NCBI RefSeq assembly: GCF_963662255.1
Contig: NC_085046.1
Span: 135,575,392 to 135,639,391 of the forward strand
Direction of reading: 5' to 3'
From: Cinclus cinclus
Taxonomy: Eukaryota > Chordata > Aves > Passeriformes > Cinclidae
Length of the DNA: 64,000 bases
Shown piece by piece: positions 60,214 through 64,000 of this stretch. The position numbers and the translations under genes are program-made. Each line of letters begins with the position of its first letter. The stretch's first letter is position 1. A model generated the notes under the pieces. That model was not told the origin of the DNA. It saw only the letters and a program-made list of their open reading frames with translations, and did not search any database.

Positions 60214-63200
60214 CAAATATATCTGGTGTTGTTATTGAAAAAGAAAAAATAGTAGTCCAAATCCATCATCCTTTCTTACATGGTTCATTCTGCTGCAGTT
60301 CATTTGCCTTTCAGTTTTTTGTTTTTTTCTCAATATACCCTTCTAGTTACTAGGTTAGAATATTTCTTACAAATGCCTGAAAAATCTTAGGTCCCTTTAA
60401 ACATTGAGAAAATTATGTTTTCTCTAAGTAAAGAGAATAACATTAAGGTATCTCATTAACAGCCTATGACTAAGGATGTGACTGTTAGATCTTAATATCA
60501 AAAATACCTTTATTAAGCATCCTAGTTTTTGTTCATCTGAAGTCAGTATAAAAGGTCCTTCTTTACTTCATTTAAAGAAAGAGTTATGTCTCCTAAAATT
60601 CCAGATAAAGGATACAGTCTTATCAAATTGTTCAAGAAGCAATCATAAATTCAAACCAAAAAACATAACAACAATTATTAATGCTTTATATGAAATATTA
60701 TAATGGTGTTCTGGCTAGCATACATGTACATGGCTTTGTCTTTCTTTGCATAGTCTGAATTAGAATTTTTATATACACTTATGATGTATACAATGGTTGT
60801 GAATTATTATAACATAAATAACTGTGATGACAGCAGCAGCACAAAGTATGTGTAAAGGAGGGACATTTTTGGTATGAAGACTCTGACATTAATATCTGCT
60901 TAAGATCATGAGATATTAATGAATGACATACGCATGTATATGTGCATACACACCAAAACCTTGGGAAAAAATTAGTTACTAGTTTTTTGAGAGCTTATGG
61001 TTTCTCTTTTATTTTTTCCAGTACTGGCAAAGCAGGACAGTGTCAATCTGTGTTGCAGAGGTGAGAAATAACACAGGCAGTAGAAGCACAGGAATTTCCT
61101 AAATTAATATTTATATAAAAGCAAAAATCTAATTGCCCATAAAGCTCCAATGTAGTTTTCTGTGCTTTCATCTAGCTGCAGTTTGATATATTTGGTGTTC
61201 TATTGAGGGTATTTGTTACTCAGTATATGTGTTTTTACCAAAATTCATATAAAATATCAGCTTAGACAGCTCAGTATGTCTCCAAGACCCAGTCTTCTCC
61301 TTTCAACTTTCCCACAGTAAGATTTTCATTCATTGAAATTTCCAGCCAAATTATGAGTTCTGATGATTTTCTGCAACTTTTATACGAAATTATTGACCCA
61401 GAACAACACAGATTAGGATTCCAATATTTTCATGTTTATACTTAAGTCTTTCATCCTGTCAATCTTAATGGAATTCCTTACACAAGGCTGCCAAATATGG
61501 ACATATTACAGGATGCAACTCACAATGCAATTCATGCATAAAACTAGTAATCTGGTAAATCAAACATTAGACAGTGAATCTTTAGATTATAAATGTATAA
61601 AAGAAGAATATAGCTGCCTTGACCATCAGAAGCGGAAGTACAAATCTCCAGATATACAGATTAAGACTTACCTGTGGCCAAAGAAAAAAATCCTTGGGCA
61701 GAAGTCAAACATTAGCAATGACTGTAGTAATACTTATGGGTTTTTCCTCTGTCTTGGCAGAGTTGACATTTTGCATGACTAGCTCATAACATTAAGTCAA
61801 GAGGAAAGAAAGACAAGATGATCTGAGCAGTTATTGATAAAGGATGTTGAAGAGCAGTCGTGAGGAGAGAGGACAAGGAAATAAATTGTTATGTTGGTGA
61901 TGAAAAGAATGATGCACCGACAATACCCAATGACTAAAATTTTAAGTGACATCCAAAAACCTTGGGCCACAGTATTATTCCATTTTCAGATACCAGTTGT
62001 GGAACAGATAGACAAAATAACCTTTTTGATATACTTCAACTTAAAGAGAAGCATTTGATCTCATTTACTCCATTAAATGAAGTGGCAGATGGCTGATGTA
62101 CCAAAATATTTCAAAATTTCTCCTGAGAAAGTCATTGAAACGTACACAATATAACCTGTAGGACACTCTACTTTTCAAACTGACTCAGAAACTCATCAGT
62201 TGCAGTCCAGTGTTTTTTGCTAGTTTAGGGCCACAGATTTTATATTGACAATACAGGGCATGAGATTGTTGTGAACTTAGCCAGTCTGGATTTGTTTTAA
62301 CTGTGTTAAAAACTGTGTTGCAAATAGGAATTTTCTGCCTTAATTGTTTTTAGTTTGGTTGAGTTTATAGGAAGAGTAGTTATTCTCTGTAGAATGAACT
62401 AGCTGTGACCCTGGAAGAAAAACATAGAAAAATGAGATGATACCACAGGTCTTAGATGGTCCCACACACTACACTGAGTTTCTGGTCACTGCAGCAGTGC
62501 AATTTTGTGAATCAGATAAAAACAGTTTCATTGATAATAAACAGAACAGAAAAATTCAATATTTAGGAAACAAAGAGAGACAACTCAAACAGGCTGCATT
62601 CAGCAAGTATAAAAAATAGACCCAAGAGGCCCAACTCTGATAAGGAAGAAAGCAACAGTATAAATTTCATTGTCTTCATGATTCATGACTTTGAACATTT
62701 TACAGCTGGGTTTCTAAGAAGAGCATTGTCTCCAGGATTTCTAGCTTAGTGAAATATGCCGTGAAAGATGTAGGAAGGAGGTAATTACAAGCAAAAGAGA
62801 AGTAGTCTTGAACTTCAGCTAACTAAAGAGTACAAGGAAGTTTAAATCTTCATGATGGGGTGTTTATCACCGTTTGAAACATGAAAACTAATTCAAAAGT
62901 GTTCAGTAGGCAGCCAAAAAGGCTTCAGGTTTTGTGTATCTTTAACTACCTCCTCGGAGAACTGAAAGAAATGGGTGAAATCCCTTCCTTGGAATTTCTA
63001 GCTGAATGCTACCTAATGCTCCATGACTAATATTTTAAAATTATACTACAGTCAAGCATAAAAAAACAACATATACATGCATAAGAAACCATTTTTCTTC
63101 AAGTATTTGAGAGGGTTTCAGAAAGCAGCAGCTAGATTACAAAGCAGTACTGCTGGATAATTGACAATATAAATGATATAGAAATTTCATTAAAGTGGAC

Positions 63201-64000
63201 TAAAAAGTTTTTTTTTTCATATCTAATATCTATGTGTTTCATGGGTTTTAAATGTTTGAGACTTTTAAACAAATAATATAATTAAGTTATTCAAATTTTA
63301 ATTAATATATAATCTGTAAGCATATAATAAGATTAAATAAATAGTCCTGGGTCATCTCTTTTTTTCCTGAGGAATTTAACTTTGGTCCATCATCAGTATT
63401 TATTTAACCAGCAGGACAGGTTTTTCTCATTTCAAGTTTGGGGTGCAGTTGTTTGTTTATATACATTGTTATTTACTAACATTTTAGGTAAATTAGAGAT
63501 ACTAATGGCATAGCCTTATTAAGAAATCCTCATTCTGTTCATCCCTGTGCTAAAAATCAAATTAACATAATTTTTTTTCCAACGCAGCAAAAAAATCAGT
63601 GTATATTATTAAAATATTCTGATAAATCTTGTATCACTGCTAGTAGAATCATGCTTCTGTCTTATTCAAAATGAGCCACCAATCACAAATGGAGACAATA
63701 AGAACCACTTTGATAACAGTTTTCTGACTCAGATAACCTCAAAATGAAATATTAGAATACAGAGTGGAAAAAATCAGTAAGATCTGATAATTTTATGTAT
63801 TACCATGACAATTAACTTACTGGCTAATGTATAATAAAAATATGCATAAGCTTTTCTTTTTTTTAATTATTCTTTTTATAACTAATGAAACTCTGGAGGT
63901 TTGAGTTTTGTCTGTTTTCCAAAAAAAGGTTTATGTCACTTTATTTATTTATTTATTTCTTATGGTTTAGACTAATTTTTTAAAATATAATCAGACATGA
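60214..64000. other. no gene seen; AT-rich spacer to the window end
   Basis: No recognised gene, RNA or transposon. The 116-codon frame at 61432-61782 is the longest here but has no domain, no homology I recognise and AT-driven composition. A (TTTA)n run lies at 63940-63958. Confidence 0.5.
63940..63958. repeat. (TTTA)n microsatellite
   Basis: About five tetramer units close to the right edge of the window. Confidence 0.9.

Noticed and set aside
61432..61782. 116-codon plus ORF
   Set aside because: No recognisable domain, AT-rich codon composition, no splice or promoter context; expected by chance in 64 kb.
1..64000. CRISPR arrays, operons, bacterial promoters or terminators, tRNA or rRNA genes
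   Set aside because: No regularly spaced repeats with unique spacers, no clustered long ORFs with ribosome-binding sites, and no recognisable cloverleaf or rRNA segments; the sequence is vertebrate.

Overview
This window reads as vertebrate nuclear DNA from a bird, most probably a songbird or other neoavian. The evidence is the repeat content: at least nine separate CR1 LINE fragments, endogenous retrovirus (ERV) remains and solo LTRs of avian type, an AT-rich background and long microsatellites. I found no host protein-coding exon, tRNA, rRNA or snRNA that I can defend. The window is best read as a gene desert or the inside of a very long intron. It has no bacterial-style genes, operons or CRISPR arrays.

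Layout. 0-7.5 kb: AT-rich DNA with CR1 pieces at 0.53, 3.0, 5.3 and 5.5-6.5 kb; the last two are in opposite orientation and meet almost base to base. 7.5-10.4 kb: one ERV-L-like provirus on the minus strand, flanked by an exact 5-bp duplication. It has a 700-bp 5' LTR, a primer-binding site, a broken gag-like region, a protease and the first residues of reverse transcriptase. The rest of pol and the 3' LTR are gone. 10.7-12.55 kb: the longest CR1, about 1.9 kb. 12.6-20.7 kb: AT-rich, with one old CR1 tail. 20.7-22.1 kb: a probable long LTR holding the only strongly GC-rich island outside the provirus. 25.6-26.7 and 30.7-31.4 kb: more CR1. 32.9-34.2 kb: a probable LTR region containing a homopyrimidine tract of nearly 500 nt. 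39.65 kb and 53.9-54.3 kb: LTR fragments in opposite orientation with similar U3 starts. 41.6-42.1 kb: a CR1 whose 5' and 3' parts are joined. 49.2-49.7 kb: another minus-strand LTR, followed by a (CTTTTT)n tract with higher-order spacing. 51.3-52.4 kb: a minus-strand CR1. 59.56-60.21 kb: a clean 648-bp solo LTR with a perfect 5-bp target duplication.

All coding traces belong to retroelements and are broken. The points most worth checking are the provirus whose 3' end stops in pol but still abuts its target-site duplication, the in-frame UAG between its gag and protease regions set in an inverted repeat, the hydrophobic plus Pro/Glu-repeat 5' ORF of that element, and the two pyrimidine arrays. 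Repeat names rest on my recognition of family-typical sequence; no database search was run.
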